Assembly (NCBI GenBank): GCA_956465555.1
Contig: OY101115.1
Coordinates: 4,254,120 to 4,318,119, forward strand
Direction: 5' to 3'
Source: Nitzschia sp. pyKryTriq1
Taxonomy: Eukaryota > Bacillariophyta > Bacillariophyceae > Bacillariales > Bacillariaceae
Length of the DNA: 64,000 bases
Part shown: positions 49,496-60,925 of the stretch, piece by piece
How the letters are laid out: each line of letters opens with the position of its first letter
Position numbering within the stretch: position 1 is the first letter of the stretch
Notes under the pieces: generated by a model
Database searches by the model: none
Told to the model about the DNA's origin: nothing
What the model saw: the letters and a program-made list of their open reading frames with translations, nothing else
Translations under genes and position numbers: made by a program

Positions 49496-52318
49496 ATGAG
49501 CGCAACAGGCTTTCTTCGTGCAACGTTGTTTCTCCTGTGGTCGTGGGGTTTCCCCGGCACTCGAGCTCAAAATATCTTCCGATATACTAACACCGCATTC
49601 AAATCGCACCCACCCAAGCCTCCAGCGGATATCACGGTCGGGGCATATTACTATCCTTGGTATTATCGCCATTTCGAAGTGGACAAAAAGGGCTTCAACG
49701 TGAGCAAAGAGGGCTATGTTCGCAGGATGCTTGTCCCTCGTCAGGAGATTCGACTCGGAGAGTACGATGATAGACAAGTTTCCGTCATTGAGCAGCACCT
49801 CGAATGGAGCCGCCAAGCGAATATAAAAGTATGGGTTTCGTCTTGGTGGGGACCCAACACCGACACGGACGCGTTCCTAAGGGATTTGGCATTTCTTCCC
49901 GCCGCGGTTCCCCCCGTGTTGAGCAACTTGAACGACCACAAGATTGCCATTCTGTACGAGACAACGGGAAGGATCAAAGAGTCGGAAGGATACAATGTCA
50001 CGAAACGCGTTCCAGATGATTTTGAGTACATCTGCAATAATAAGAAGTATACTCAACATCCAAACTACTACAAGATCAATGGAAGACCGGTCATTGTGAT
50101 CTACCTTACCCGTCTATTGGATGGGAAGGACCTTTTGGATGACGTGATTCCGATCATTCGCGAAAAGTGCAAAGACGTTTACATCATTGGGGATCAAGTC
50201 TGGGGAAATCCGCCGACTAAAACTCTGGACTATTTGGACGCAATCACGAACTACGACGTCTATGGAAACATGGGTCGGCCAAAATATGCAGAGCAGAGTC
50301 GTGTCGATCAGTACTACAACAGGTCGGCCCAATGGAAGAATTACGCTGCCCAACATAAAACCTTTTTTGTCCCTGCTGTTTCACCTGGTTTCAACGATCG
50401 AGGCGTTCGCTTGGAAGCCAACCATACTGCACTGTCGCGTCGCCTAGCAGCTAATTCGCAGGAGGGTACGCTCTTTGCTGCTCAGCTTGTGCAAGCAAAT
50501 AAATTGTTGGATCCCGGAGCGGGCTATCTTCTGTTGGTCAACTCATTCAACGAGTGGCACGAAGATACCCAAATTGAACCATGTGATGGATTAAACTCAA
50601 CACAGCCTTATGAGCTAACAGGAGGGTTGCAATATGTTGGATACGGAACGTTGTATTTGGACATCTTGGCCACCTACACCAGTTCCAAGCTGACGCCCGT
50701 ATCGACGCGCCCGATTGTGTTCACGGGTAAACCAGTTGCCAAAAAGGTCACGGTGGGGGCCTACTACTGGTCATGGCTGACGGAAGAACATTTTGAAACG
50801 GGTCTACGAGGCCAATTGGATCCGCCACAGACGTCTACATTCTCACTATCAGCCGACCCGATCCCTGAAGATCTTCGCATCTCATGGCAGGCCAATATTC
50901 GACTATGGATCACGCCCTGGGAAAAAGAGGGACACACGTCGGACGTTGGTGCACGATCCCTTTTTAACAGTACCTATCTACGCGATTCCGGGCACAAACT
51001 TGCTCTTCATTACTATGTGAAGAATCGAGTCGATAACATCTCGGGGAAAGGAAGTAACGTCTACAAGGATGTTAGCTACCTCTGTGGACGGTTTTTCAAG
51101 CATGCCAGTTACTATCGAACCTCTTCAGGAAACAAGCCGGTCTTGTTCATTGGTCTGACGAGAGCACTTTCCGATAGTAACTTAACCACGACTGTCAATA
51201 ATATTCGGATGGCATCGACAGCCTGTGGTGAGCAACTCTATCTGGTGGGCGACCAAGTCTGGGGCCCGGCGCCTATGGCTGGCCCCTATTTTCCGTTCTC
51301 AAAGCTTGACGCGGTCATGAATCACGATGTATTTGGATACATGGACGAACCTGCAGGGTATGCAGGCTCTAGCCGACTCGACAAATACTACGAGGAGCAA
51401 CGACAGTGGCGTATTGCTGCGTGGAATGAAGGCACGTCCTTCGTTCCTACGGTGATCCCGGGCTTCAATGATCGGGCTGCTCGAACCAGCAATATGGCAA
51501 TGTCACGTATTTTGAATGAGGGTGGCGCAGAAGGAAGCTTCTTCAATGCGTCGTTGGACAAGGCTAAACACTTGTTGAATCCAGAACTCGACGACATGAT
51601 TTTGATTCATTCCCTTAATCACTTTCAAGAGGACACCCAGATTTATCCAGTATGTGGAAAGGACACCGATATGCCGATGACCCTAACCCAGAATCTCACA
51701 TATGCGGCTTACGAAAGTCTGTATCTGGACCTCATGAAAATGCGTTTTGGCTCCTATCATAACCCCAGCTTTCCTACTTTGTCAGTCTATGCGTGCCCAA
51801 GCCCAGCACCAAGTCTGACGCCCTCGGCATCGCCCAAACCTACCCAGTCAGCACAGCCAAGCTCTTCGCCTAGTACTCCTATTCCCTCCTTGAGTCCGAG
51901 TACGAGTCCTTCTCAAATCCCAAGTGCCGGGCCAAGCATCAACGTGTGCTTTGATAGCAGGACCTTCGTGGCCACAGATGGAAGAACTTGTGCTACTCTC
52001 AAACAAAGCAATTGCGGTAAAACATTGGACTCGACAGGGAGGAGTGCGATCCACGCGTGCCCAATCAAGTGCGGAAAGTGCACACCCAGACCAACTCTTC
52101 GGCCCACTCCTCCTCCTACAGAACTGAATTGTACGCCTCAACAGACATGGCAGGATAGTAAAAAGACCACCACTTGCCTTACTATCAACACTGCACTTTC
52201 GCGGGGCGGGCCTGTCGATTCATTGTGTGCGAAGGCTAATAAAACGAAAATAACGGGTTACGTCGCTTGCCCCGCAGAATGCAATGCGAACTGCCGAAAA
52301 GTCATAGTAAGAAATTAA
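49496..52318 (+). CDS. Secreted protein with two GH99-like domains and Cys-rich C-terminal modules
   Basis: Single exon, 940 residues. A signal peptide (FLRATLFLLWSWGFPGTRA) is followed by two homologous GH99-like barrels, about residues 38-400 and 418-770. Each starts VGAYYYPW or VGAYYWSW and contains QANIKVW or QANIRLW and DQVWG. Domain 1 ends in VNSFNEWHEDTQIEP, whose two Glu match the catalytic pair of GH99 endo-alpha-mannosidases. In domain 2 the same site reads IHSLNHFQEDTQIYP: the first Glu is lost and the second kept, so it is probably catalytically dead or altered. A Ser/Pro-rich linker and two six-Cys-like modules (ending CPIKCGKC and CPAECNANC) follow, resembling ShK-type or binding modules. 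Likely acts outside the cell or in the secretory pathway on mannose-containing glycans; the substrate is inferred. Confidence 0.9.
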   Translation: MSATGFLRATLFLLWSWGFPGTRAQNIFRYTNTAFKSHPPKPPADITVGAYYYPWYYRHFEVDKKGFNVSKEGYVRRMLVPRQEIRLGEYDDRQVSVIEQHLEWSRQANIKVWVSSWWGPNTDTDAFLRDLAFLPAAVPPVLSNLNDHKIAILYETTGRIKESEGYNVTKRVPDDFEYICNNKKYTQHPNYYKINGRPVIVIYLTRLLDGKDLLDDVIPIIREKCKDVYIIGDQVWGNPPTKTLDYLDAITNYDVYGNMGRPKYAEQSRVDQYYNRSAQWKNYAAQHKTFFVPAVSPGFNDRGVRLEANHTALSRRLAANSQEGTLFAAQLVQANKLLDPGAGYLLLVNSFNEWHEDTQIEPCDGLNSTQPYELTGGLQYVGYGTLYLDILATYTSSKLTPVSTRPIVFTGKPVAKKVTVGAYYWSWLTEEHFETGLRGQLDPPQTSTFSLSADPIPEDLRISWQANIRLWITPWEKEGHTSDVGARSLFNSTYLRDSGHKLALHYYVKNRVDNISGKGSNVYKDVSYLCGRFFKHASYYRTSSGNKPVLFIGLTRALSDSNLTTTVNNIRMASTACGEQLYLVGDQVWGPAPMAGPYFPFSKLDAVMNHDVFGYMDEPAGYAGSSRLDKYYEEQRQWRIAAWNEGTSFVPTVIPGFNDRAARTSNMAMSRILNEGGAEGSFFNASLDKAKHLLNPELDDMILIHSLNHFQEDTQIYPVCGKDTDMPMTLTQNLTYAAYESLYLDLMKMRFGSYHNPSFPTLSVYACPSPAPSLTPSASPKPTQSAQPSSSPSTPIPSLSPSTSPSQIPSAGPSINVCFDSRTFVATDGRTCATLKQSNCGKTLDSTGRSAIHACPIKCGKCTPRPTLRPTPPPTELNCTPQQTWQDSKKTTTCLTINTALSRGGPVDSLCAKANKTKITGYVACPAECNANCRKVIVRN

Positions 52319-52390
52319 AAAATTATGGCACCTCGTGAGTCTACTACTCTATAGTAGTTTTAGCAGTCTTTCTCCGTTTAGTACTAGTGG

Positions 52391-53662
52391 CTAATCTCGA
52401 TTATCGACTTCGTCATCATCGTCGTCGTGAGAAGAAGTGAAGTACCTTCGGAGCAGTGCCCAGGTCTCTTCAGAAGCAATTTCCTTGATGAGATGTTTTA
52501 CTTCATGTTGAACGGAATTGTCAAAGAAAGAATCTCGATAAGTCTTTCCAGATTTGAATGGCATAGGATCAAACTCCCGACTTTGGCCAAGGAAATCAAG
52601 AATTTGATCGACAGTTCGATTGTATGTAGTCCCGTAGTTTTCATAGTGGACGGTGAGCACCGCCAGATTTCGCTTCTTTATCAATTCCACGGCATAGTTG
52701 TGCCACTGAGTATAACGAAAAAACTCACCGTGACAAGGTACATGTAAGTAAGGGAATGGATCGTAGGGAAGTAATGATAGCGTCTCATTCGAGATCTCAA
52801 CATCCTTCTTTGTCCCTGTGTGCGTCTTGTTCCAGAATATGTTATCGATTGATTCGCACCACGCCTTAACACCTTTTTTTGACTTCATAAAAGCCTCCAG
52901 CTGTTCCTGGGATAGATGGGTGAACTCTTTTATGTGTTTATTGCGAAATCCTAGATGCATTCTCGAGATTACGTTATCAAATGGGTCCCGAATCAAATGA
53001 ATAGCGCTGTCAACCAATCCTTCCACTTCGTAGAGGGCGTGACGTTTATTTCGCTTTGACGAAGATTTTGTCTTGTCCTTTTTTTGATGCGTTTCTCGGC
53101 ATCCATCAAGGAATGTCTCAAAAGTTCGTACAGATTCTCCCACAGATTCTTTGTCGTCGTATCCAGTACAATGTGTCTTGCAGAGGACTCTCTTCGGCGG
53201 TAGAGACAGGCCGGGATTGAGTTTCCAAGGACCCTTCTGGACATGATCACTATGCAGCTCTGTCAGGCGAATGGGCACCGGATCCCCGTATTCTTGCGGT
53301 ATCTCCAAGGCATAATTGGTGGCAGTCGATGACCCACTTATTGATTGTGTGTTTGCCATTGTATAGGACGTTCCGCTATTGGGAAAACTCATCAACCAGG
53401 TGACGCTTGGCTCGGGCGGCTGGTAAGCTTCTTCTGTTTTGTTGTTATCATGTTTCGTTTTTCCAGAGAATACGACACTACCAATTTGATCATCATGAAC
53501 TCTGGCTGCAGTTTGTGTTTTCTCACCGCCGCCATACTTATGCTGGGACGAAGACAGATCCAAGCTCGGCAGCCGTGAGTCCCTGTCTATCGACACCATC
53601 AGCAACACCGCGAGTGCACCGAAGAAGCCCACTGCAGCCGACCAACACGAAGTTCTCGTCAT
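52391..53662 (-). CDS. Sulfotransferase-like type II membrane protein, copy 2
   Basis: Single exon, 423 residues from the ATG at 53662 (the frame extends to 53680 only via GTG). A transmembrane anchor (WSAAVGFFGALAVLLMVSI) sits near residues 7-25. The PAPS loop VTWLMSFPNSGTSYT lies near residue 94, and the 3'-phosphate motif HLIRDPFDNVISRMHLG near 229. The C-terminal half (PYLHVPCHGEFFRYTQWHN, VHYENYGTTYNRTVDQILDFL, MPFKSGKTYRDSFF) parallels copy 1 at 41143-42654 along its length, with a shorter stem. Probably Golgi, sulfating an unknown acceptor. Its stop lies 72 bp from the GH99 gene's stop (convergent), so their 3' ends probably overlap. Confidence 0.85.
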   Translation of the reverse strand: MTRTSCWSAAVGFFGALAVLLMVSIDRDSRLPSLDLSSSQHKYGGGEKTQTAARVHDDQIGSVVFSGKTKHDNNKTEEAYQPPEPSVTWLMSFPNSGTSYTMANTQSISGSSTATNYALEIPQEYGDPVPIRLTELHSDHVQKGPWKLNPGLSLPPKRVLCKTHCTGYDDKESVGESVRTFETFLDGCRETHQKKDKTKSSSKRNKRHALYEVEGLVDSAIHLIRDPFDNVISRMHLGFRNKHIKEFTHLSQEQLEAFMKSKKGVKAWCESIDNIFWNKTHTGTKKDVEISNETLSLLPYDPFPYLHVPCHGEFFRYTQWHNYAVELIKKRNLAVLTVHYENYGTTYNRTVDQILDFLGQSREFDPMPFKSGKTYRDSFFDNSVQHEVKHLIKEIASEETWALLRRYFTSSHDDDDDEVDNRD

Positions 53663-54969
53663 TGTCGATTTTGTTACCACTTTCGTACTTGTACCATCCT
53701 TGCCAATTTCAAATTACCTCGTTACCTTGTACCATTCTTGCCAATAGTGATGGTGTAAAAATCGCCGAAAGTCCACGCTCACGCACGGCCGAAAAAGTGA
53801 GATGACCAAAAATTTTGGCGCCCAAAAAATCGAAGGAACATTATTTAACTGTATTATTTTTGCTCCTGCGGCCTGCCGGCGCGGCGAGTGGGGAGGCTGG
53901 CAGCCACGCGGGACGCAATTCGTGAACGAATTGTTGATACATGTTTTACAGGAGTAGTCTACGTATGTATACTATATTCTACCGGAACAGTACGTACAAC
54001 TGCTGCTCTAGCTAGTACCGACCCGAGAGAGATCATTCATCGTAAAGCAGCGAAAAAGTGCATTGCCTCTACTAGTCTAATTTAGCTGCTGCTTTGATGT
54101 TCGAGAGGGAAGATCATCTCTCTCCTCTCTCGTGCCGAAGCGACGACATAAGCCACGTTAGTAAAGCTAGTACTATGAACTACTACGTGCAGTGCCACCA
54201 CAATAATATTGTATCCTCTTTCTCTACCCGTAGTATGCTAGTAGTCCTGCTGGTACTCTCGAGACGACTTGGATTCTACCCATTTGGATATAGAGAGTGC
54301 ATGCACAGTGCGGTACTCGTACACCCGGTCGAGTAGTACTAGTTGTAGATCTACAGTTAGTCGTCTTCTCTACCAAAGAGTACTAGCTAGTACAACGCAC
54401 TCGCTCTCCAACCCCTCTGGTAGTGGAACGACTTTCTTGATCATGAGGAGGGGGACAACATTTCTAGAGAGGTGATGAACCATATGATTGTTACATACTC
54501 GGAACGTCATGATCATCGACGATCATATATATTTTGTGGTAATAATTCATTTCTAGATAGTCTTCTTACGAGTTCTTGGCTGCATACCGGTCCTCGCTCT
54601 ACTGTGAGTTTCCTCTTCTCGATGAGCACGAACGCAGTCGGTCGACATCGATCACCACAAGCTGATTGTTGTTTGTTTGGCAATAAAGAAAGGAGCGGGT
54701 AAAATCCTTGACCTGAACATAGGCAAGCGGCCTTGTGGTTGCGGAGCGATATAAAACAGCAGCCACTACTTGTATTCGTAATGGAGACAACTACGTACTC
54801 TCTAGGCATCGCTCATACATTACTGTACGCACAAACTAAAAAACGATAACAGTCAGTGGGGGGCTGGCATGACACAAACATGAAAGACGAAAATACGACG
54901 TTGAGACAAGCACATGAAGATTGGCAGTGGACGCTGCTTCCTCGATTTTCAATAGATTGGCATCTAATT
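53663..54969. other. Spacer with CTAC/GTAG words, no gene seen
   Basis: 1.3 kb. Near-duplicate TTGTACCAT(C/T)CTTGCCAAT words occur at about 53688-53745 close to the sulfotransferase start. CTAGTAC/GAGAGTAC clusters occur at 54170-54420. The last 120 bp before 54970 are probably the 3' UTR of eS12. Confidence 0.5.
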
Positions 54970-55490
54970 TTAAATCTCAGCGGCGTCAGCTTGCTTTTGA
55001 AGGAAATCCAAAAGAACGGAGAGAGCACGCGTCTCTTCTCCGAAGTCGGTGACAACGGCGCACGAAGTTCGGACTGCCTTCTTGACCGAGCCATCGTCGT
55101 CAAGCTTGGCAAGGCCGCACCAGGCGCCAAGATCCTTTCCTGCTTCGACCATCACAACATGGACCTCACCCTCGGCGCAAAGACCCTTGATGAGCTTCTT
55201 GTACTCATCGTTCTCGCAGTCCTTGGCCAAGCAGCACAAACGGGCTGTTCGGCGATCCAAGGCCTTGGCGCATTCATGAAGACCCTTCTTGAGTCCACCA
55301 TGGATCATGGCCTTTTCAAGAACCTGAACGTTGGAAGGAAGAAAAGGAAATCGGTTAGAAACGAGATGGGCTGTGGCAATCAAAAATGGGACGGGTCTGT
55401 GAAATCGCTCACCTCTTTCAAAGCGTCAAGGACGCTCATTTCAACCTCCTCCACAGGGGCAGGGGCTTCTGCAACTTCTTCGTCGGCCAT
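54970..55490 (-). CDS. RPS12: 40S ribosomal protein eS12
   Basis: Two exons on the minus strand, 55490-55413 and 55323-54970, phase 0, with an 89-bp GT-AG intron, give 143 residues. Exon 1 is an acidic/Pro/Ala leader (MADEEVAEAPAPVEEVEMSVLDALKE), and exon 2 continues VLEKAMIHGGLKKGLHECAKALDRRTARLCCLAKDC. The rest follows the L7Ae/eS12 fold with LCAEGEVHVVMVEAGKDLGAWCGLAKLDDDG and CAVVTDFGEE. eS12 sits in the beak of the 40S subunit. The longer minus-strand frame starting upstream of exon 2 is intron read-through and not coding. Length is normal (about 130-145). Confidence 0.97.
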
Positions 55491-56523
55491 GGTGTCTGAT
55501 TAAAGTTTTGATGAAATAAATGATGGACTCAAAGTGCCGAGACTAGTTTGACTCTCACACTACGTTGCTAAAAGACGCAGGGTCCTCGAATGGAAACAAC
55601 GCCACTTTGGATGAAAAGAGGCAAACTCCATCGGATTGTGCTTTTGGGGCTGGCGGCAGCTCGTCGTTGCACGTGGCTTTCAGTACTAACGATACAGGAT
55701 AGCTGACAGGTTATGAGTCAAGTAAATGGTGGCCGCAGTAAAAAAATAGATTTTAGTCCATTGAATCGATATCTTAGTACGTAGTAGAGTACCAGCTACT
55801 CTACTACCTAGTAGGTACAAGTACTCGTAGTGAGTAGCGACCACGCACGACGACTCTACCCTAGTATACTTTTAGTCTAAGAGTACGAAAGACGACGGAA
55901 GTCCAAGGAGTAGCAAGCACCTCTTCTTTCTATAAGCCCACAGCCAGTACAGGTTGGTCTACTCTACCAGGTACAGAACATTGTACAAGTACTTGTACTA
56001 CTTCCAAAGATGAGTTCTATCTACTAGTACTAGTAGAGACCAGATCTTCTAGTAGTAGAGTAGCTCTCCTCTACTAGAGTAGCTAGAGAAGGCTGACAAG
56101 CGCGCCTCACATCCTGGCGGATACAAAGAAATGCGAGAATGTTGGTTAAAACATTATATCTGGATCCTCCCTCGAAATTGTTGAACGTAGTATTAACCTT
56201 TGGAAAAAAGGCTTGCGATGAAGACTGCGCTCTACGCCTAGTAGGAGATCGACGTTCTCAAATCTTTTAATGAAACCATTTCACTGCTAACACAAATAGT
56301 ACTATGGTATAACAAAATTTCGTGGTCGTTCCCCAAATGGCACCTCCCGAGAAGACACTCTGCGCAAGCCATCTTCCGACGTTTCCCAACACGATTCCAC
56401 AATCAGTGAGCATAAATCACACCCGGATCTATCGATCAAGACATGCAACAAAATTGAAAAGGCCACAGTCGTTTTCTCCCTAATCGAATGGAAAACAGTA
56501 CTGAACCCACGATGATCGCTTGG
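55491..56523. other. Spacer with CTAC/CTAGTAG island
   Basis: 1 kb. A dense cluster of CTACTAGTAGTAG, GAGTAGCTACTC and GTACTCGTAG words lies at about 55778-56090. The rest, toward the HSF 3' end, has no recognised feature. Confidence 0.55.
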
Positions 56524-58541
56524 TTAGGCCGACGTAGCATTCAAGGGATTTGGTGTCCCATGTTTATCCGAGCCGTTGGGTCCTCCGGATGATGGCGATG
56601 GTTGTGAGAGTTGCATGGTGGCCTCCTGCATAAATGCTTGTTCCTGTTCAGGATCAAACATGGCGGCAAAGTCCATATCGATGTCATCGACATTCCCACC
56701 AAGGTCGTTCCAGTTGATTCCCTCCATTGGAATGTGCCCCTCGTCTCCATAAGGTTGTGATGGTGGTGGCATTCCCACCAATGGCGGCGGAGCCTGCAAA
56801 ACCTGCCCAATGACCGACGGCTTGGTATAATTGACAGACTCGGCCACATGGCCAGCGGCCGCAAGAGCACTAGCCTGTCGTTCCCTGTCAGCCAAATCTT
56901 CCTGAACCCGTGCTCGTTGATCTGGTGGAAGATTCGCAAAGTGATAATTGTGATTGAGGCCTGAAGGACTAGGTGCCAGCAAGGGTGGAGGATTCGAGCC
57001 TCCGTTCATCAAGATGCCCAAACCTGTTTGTGGCTGCACCGACTGACTTTGTGGATGCGAAGGAGACATGGATCGAAAATGTGCAGCTCTTTGTTCGCCC
57101 TGCCCACTGTGAAATCAAAATAGAAATGCAAGAAAGCAAAAAAGCAAATAGACAAAACACGGTCAGAACACGACCGCTGGAAAGTGCAACTACACATCAG
57201 CAAAATAAATCCAGATGGCACGTACGTAGACATGACGGAAGGTTGTAGTAACATTGGGGCCGCCGATGATGGCCCCGCTGGTGATTCTAGTGCATACGAG
57301 GCTGGCGAGTCCCCCACGGATGACATGCCCACAGACGCTGGACTCGAAGCGCCACTTCGCCCTCCCATTGCCGGCGATGGCCGCAGCTTGGGCGAACCAT
57401 TTTGTTTGGTGCGTTTCATTTGCAAACATCGTTCCGGGTGATCTCGATGGAAATTTTCATGTCGGTAAGCCCCCGCATCTGGGCCTTTTGTGACTCTTCG
57501 GAATCCATATAGGTTCAATTGTCGCTGGAAGCTGGTGAGCTTGGTGTGCCGGAAGTAACGAGGTAAAATGTCCCCTACAAATTTGTCCGCGTCTCGGACC
57601 ATAAATCCGTCTCCCTTGGGCAACCATGCCACAACACTGGCATCTTCCTTTCGCAGCATTTCCATTAATTTGCGCGGGAAAGGATTGGAATGCCCTGTGC
57701 TGCTAGAACCACCAGGGCTACTCGTTGCCGATAAAGCGGGTGACACCGATGCCCCGCGTCCAGAGCTTCGTCGTCCCGAGCTACCAGAATTGTTGGTAGT
57801 GGCGGGCGACGAGGACAAATTGGCAGCCCCCGGACTTAGGGACAAACCTGGCTGGACTTTGATGACCCCAGCGGCCATGCCACCGCTCACGGGCATCAAA
57901 ATGGCAGCAGGTGGAGTTCCTGCATGTGGTTGTTGATTATGTTGGGCTTCCGTCCGCGCCGTATCGAAATTATCACGCAGAGATTGTTGGTGAACATTAG
58001 AGGAAACGACCGTGGCGGGCGGCCCTTGCTGGCCTGTTTCTTGTTGCCGCTGCTGTGCCGCAGCCCTGAAACCAGCCAGATACATAGCCCGCAGCTGTTC
58101 CTGCTTGACGTCGACCACGGCCGGGGCAGCTGCCGCGCTCGGGTCGTTGTCATCATCGCCCTCCGTGAGAATACTCTGCAAGGCAGCGTCCATACTGTCC
58201 TTCAACGCAGTCATATCCATCGGATCTACATTATCTGCAGCATCCAGCGATGGCAGTGACGTGGAACTGGCACCGGACCGAGCCAAGAAAGAGGCTGGCT
58301 TTCCAGAGTGTTGTGGTTGATCGGAAAGACTCGTGGCCATGTTGGGCGTGCTACTACTAGAGCTCATGTGATTGGATTGACCGTTGGAGGTTGCGAAGGG
58401 AGCCGCGTGTGACGATTCTTCTTCTTGCTTGATGGGCACGTTGGATGACTCCGCTGGTGCTTGCTCCGCTGCTGAAGGCGCTGATGAAGTCTCCTTGTCT
58501 TCTTGTTTCAATCCAGCCCCCAGTTGAATCCCAAAGACCAT
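56524..58541 (-). CDS. Heat-shock-factor-type transcription factor (HSF), second gene
   Basis: Two exons on the minus strand, 58541-57226 and 57106-56524; the donor GTACGT and acceptor CACAG join in phase 2 and give 632 residues. The start is the first ATG (58541). Residues 1-285 are disordered, Ser/Ala/Gln-rich, with a possible helical stretch near 130-170. The HSF DNA-binding domain is about residues 286-380: [71 protein letters not shown]. It fits the canonical consensus better than the HSF at 36-38 kb. The C-terminal part is Gly/Pro/Gln-rich with an acidic hydrophobic stretch ([19 protein letters not shown]), a plausible activation domain. Nuclear. Confidence 0.93.
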
Positions 58542-60925
58542 GCTTTTTGTTACTGCTTCCGACAGATTAATCAAAGTTAATGCTTTGCCCACTGTCAGTC
58601 ACTAGAGCTCCGTGCGTGCTGTTAATATCTCGCTTTGCTTTCTCGCCTCTTCCTAGCAGGTCACCAAATTATTTTTTAGTAATTCTCGATACGAATCAAT
58701 CTGAATCACTTGATCAGGAAATCAGCGAATTGCAGGTGTTGTCTGTATGACGCTGGTCTTGATGGCAGATGAAATTGATTGATCAATGCTTGACACGCAG
58801 TGTTCCCTTGCTTGGAGATGGATTATTCAAACAAGGCGGCGATATTGATAGGCTCTTTTTTTAGTTTTGGTACTTGAATTGTTTCGGCGGACGCCCTCTC
58901 GCAATACCTCGTAATATCGAATCGAATAAATATCTACTCTTTCGGGCGTGGCCTATCGCGTGTTGTACTCGTGGACCCGTAGATACAAGTACTCGTACTC
59001 GTACAGGTAGCGACGATGATCGGATGAGCGATCGATGCGGCGGGCCGGGATGTCAGAATTTTCCACTGCGACGGTCTACGTGCGGTTTGCGTGCGCTGTT
59101 GCAGCAACTTTCTCACGCACGATGAGATACAGCGCAGTGCAGAGGTGAAAAGTTTCGCAAAGGACTGTTTTAGCTCTTAAAATGGCTTGCCGACCAATGA
59201 CCGAAACAGCAAAAAGTCTTCGTTCGAACAATGGATGAATGAATGAATCCTCGTTGAAGCTTCCGATATTGTTATTCTTTTTTTTCCTCGCCAAAGTCAA
59301 TCGATTGATTGATTCAGATTATGATGAATTGAAATGTTTTTCGCAGAAGCTGACTGATGGCAATGATGCAGAAAGCGGACGAAAGGAGGAACCGAGAGGA
59401 GGATGAGATTATTGGGCGCGAAAACACTGATGTGTGCGGAACCGCGGTTACAGTTGTTGTTGTCGTTGTTGTCTTTTGCTTTGACGCTGCGCGCGCGCGG
59501 TCACTCGGTTTGGTAGAAAAAATACGGCGATCTCACGCAGAAAACTCAAACTGCCGCCAACCCCAATCAGAATTCGGAAATATCGAGATTTACCAATCAC
59601 AGCGGCTCTTTGTTCCGCGAACTTTTCGTTCAGTTAACGGCAATCTTAACGTCTCCTATGTTCGCATGCACTGCAGTCCGAACAGTCCAAAAAGCGAAGC
59701 CTTAACATTCCCAAAAAACAAAAAAAGCGTCCCACTGTATGTATGCACCGTAGGGAAAGTCGACACTCGACAACAAAACATACTTTCACTGCATCATCAT
59801 GCCTTTTGCAACCAGATGTCACATCGGTGCTGGAAAGAACAGTGGGATTTACGCGGCTCTTGGTGGAAGCATGATTGATTGATTGATTCCTTCCCAATAA
59901 AACGGGCATCAGCCTACTGCATCAACATCGATGACAATCATTATTGTGTGTCTGGTAGTGCTACGGGGATTGAAAACAACTCGTATCGTCAAGATGCATG
60001 CGGCTGGGATAACAACATCTCGGTTTTATTTTTGTCATCGCACTCTCGTTGGAGTCGTAGCTGGCTGTTCTTCATTCTAGCCTGGAGAGTGCCGTGACCC
60101 ATTTTCGGAGTACGACACATACATAGAATCTTCCCGAAGAAGGAGCGAAGCAGTGGTGCAATTTCACCAAAAGCAGATTTTTAGCAGAGCGAGCTCGCGA
60201 AAAGATTATGATTATTTTATATTGTTCCATCGTTTGCTCTGCTCGTGGTGGCTGTCTCAGCTCTAGAGGGCAGCAGACCATGATCACTCGACATCTTGGA
60301 GCACGTTAGTCTCGGGCGGAATATGCGGTAGAGATGTAAAAGCAAAGAACAATAGAAGAAATGCAATCAATAGTTTTAAATATCAAAAGTGATGCGAGCT
60401 AGAGATATGACGGCATGAATGAAAACCGCAGGCACAGCTTTACTCTCTAATACTACTACCTACTAGTCAAGCTCCCCAGAGACGAGCTACCAAGAATAGA
60501 TAGTAGAGATAGAGCCTACTGTACCATAACACCACACTCGTAGGTATGAAGGATGTTACAACATGTAAAGTACTTGTTACAACAAGTATAATAGTACGAG
60601 ATGGCCGCATGCATGCATGCGCGGCTTGCAGAGTCGATTCCATTGACTAATAACGAGGTGTCAACAATCAACAACATATAACTACTATGTCAACTAAAAT
60701 ATGTGAACTTTTACTTGAACTGTATTAGGAGTGTGGCAGCCTTCACCTTTCTTCCATGCATTTTTATCAATGCATGAGAGGGAGACACAACTACCTCTCT
60801 CACACCTCTCACATCACACCTCTGGGAAGACACAAAGCCTCGTTCATCTGCGGGTTTGTCACGCTTGTCTATAAGTATAGTCGTCACTCATATGAAACCG
60901 AAAGATTGATTGATTCATTCATCCG
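58542..60925. other. Long spacer, no gene recognised
   Basis: 2.4 kb. A GTAC/TACTCGTAC patch lies at about 58975-59010, CTAC/CTAG words at 60440-60500 and a GCATGCATGCATGC palindromic run near 60608. AATC-type tetranucleotides occur near 59230-59330 and 59870-59890. The 173-residue frame at 59357-59878 has a Val run and no domain; I do not call it. No RNA gene is recognised. Confidence 0.45.

Noticed and set aside
54856-55503. 215-residue plus-strand frame
   Set aside because: Antisense of eS12, whose spliced minus-strand product matches the family from end to end.
59357-59878. 173-residue plus-strand frame in the long spacer
   Set aside because: Poly-Val run, no domain, no signal peptide, and AT-rich sequence with microsatellites around it.
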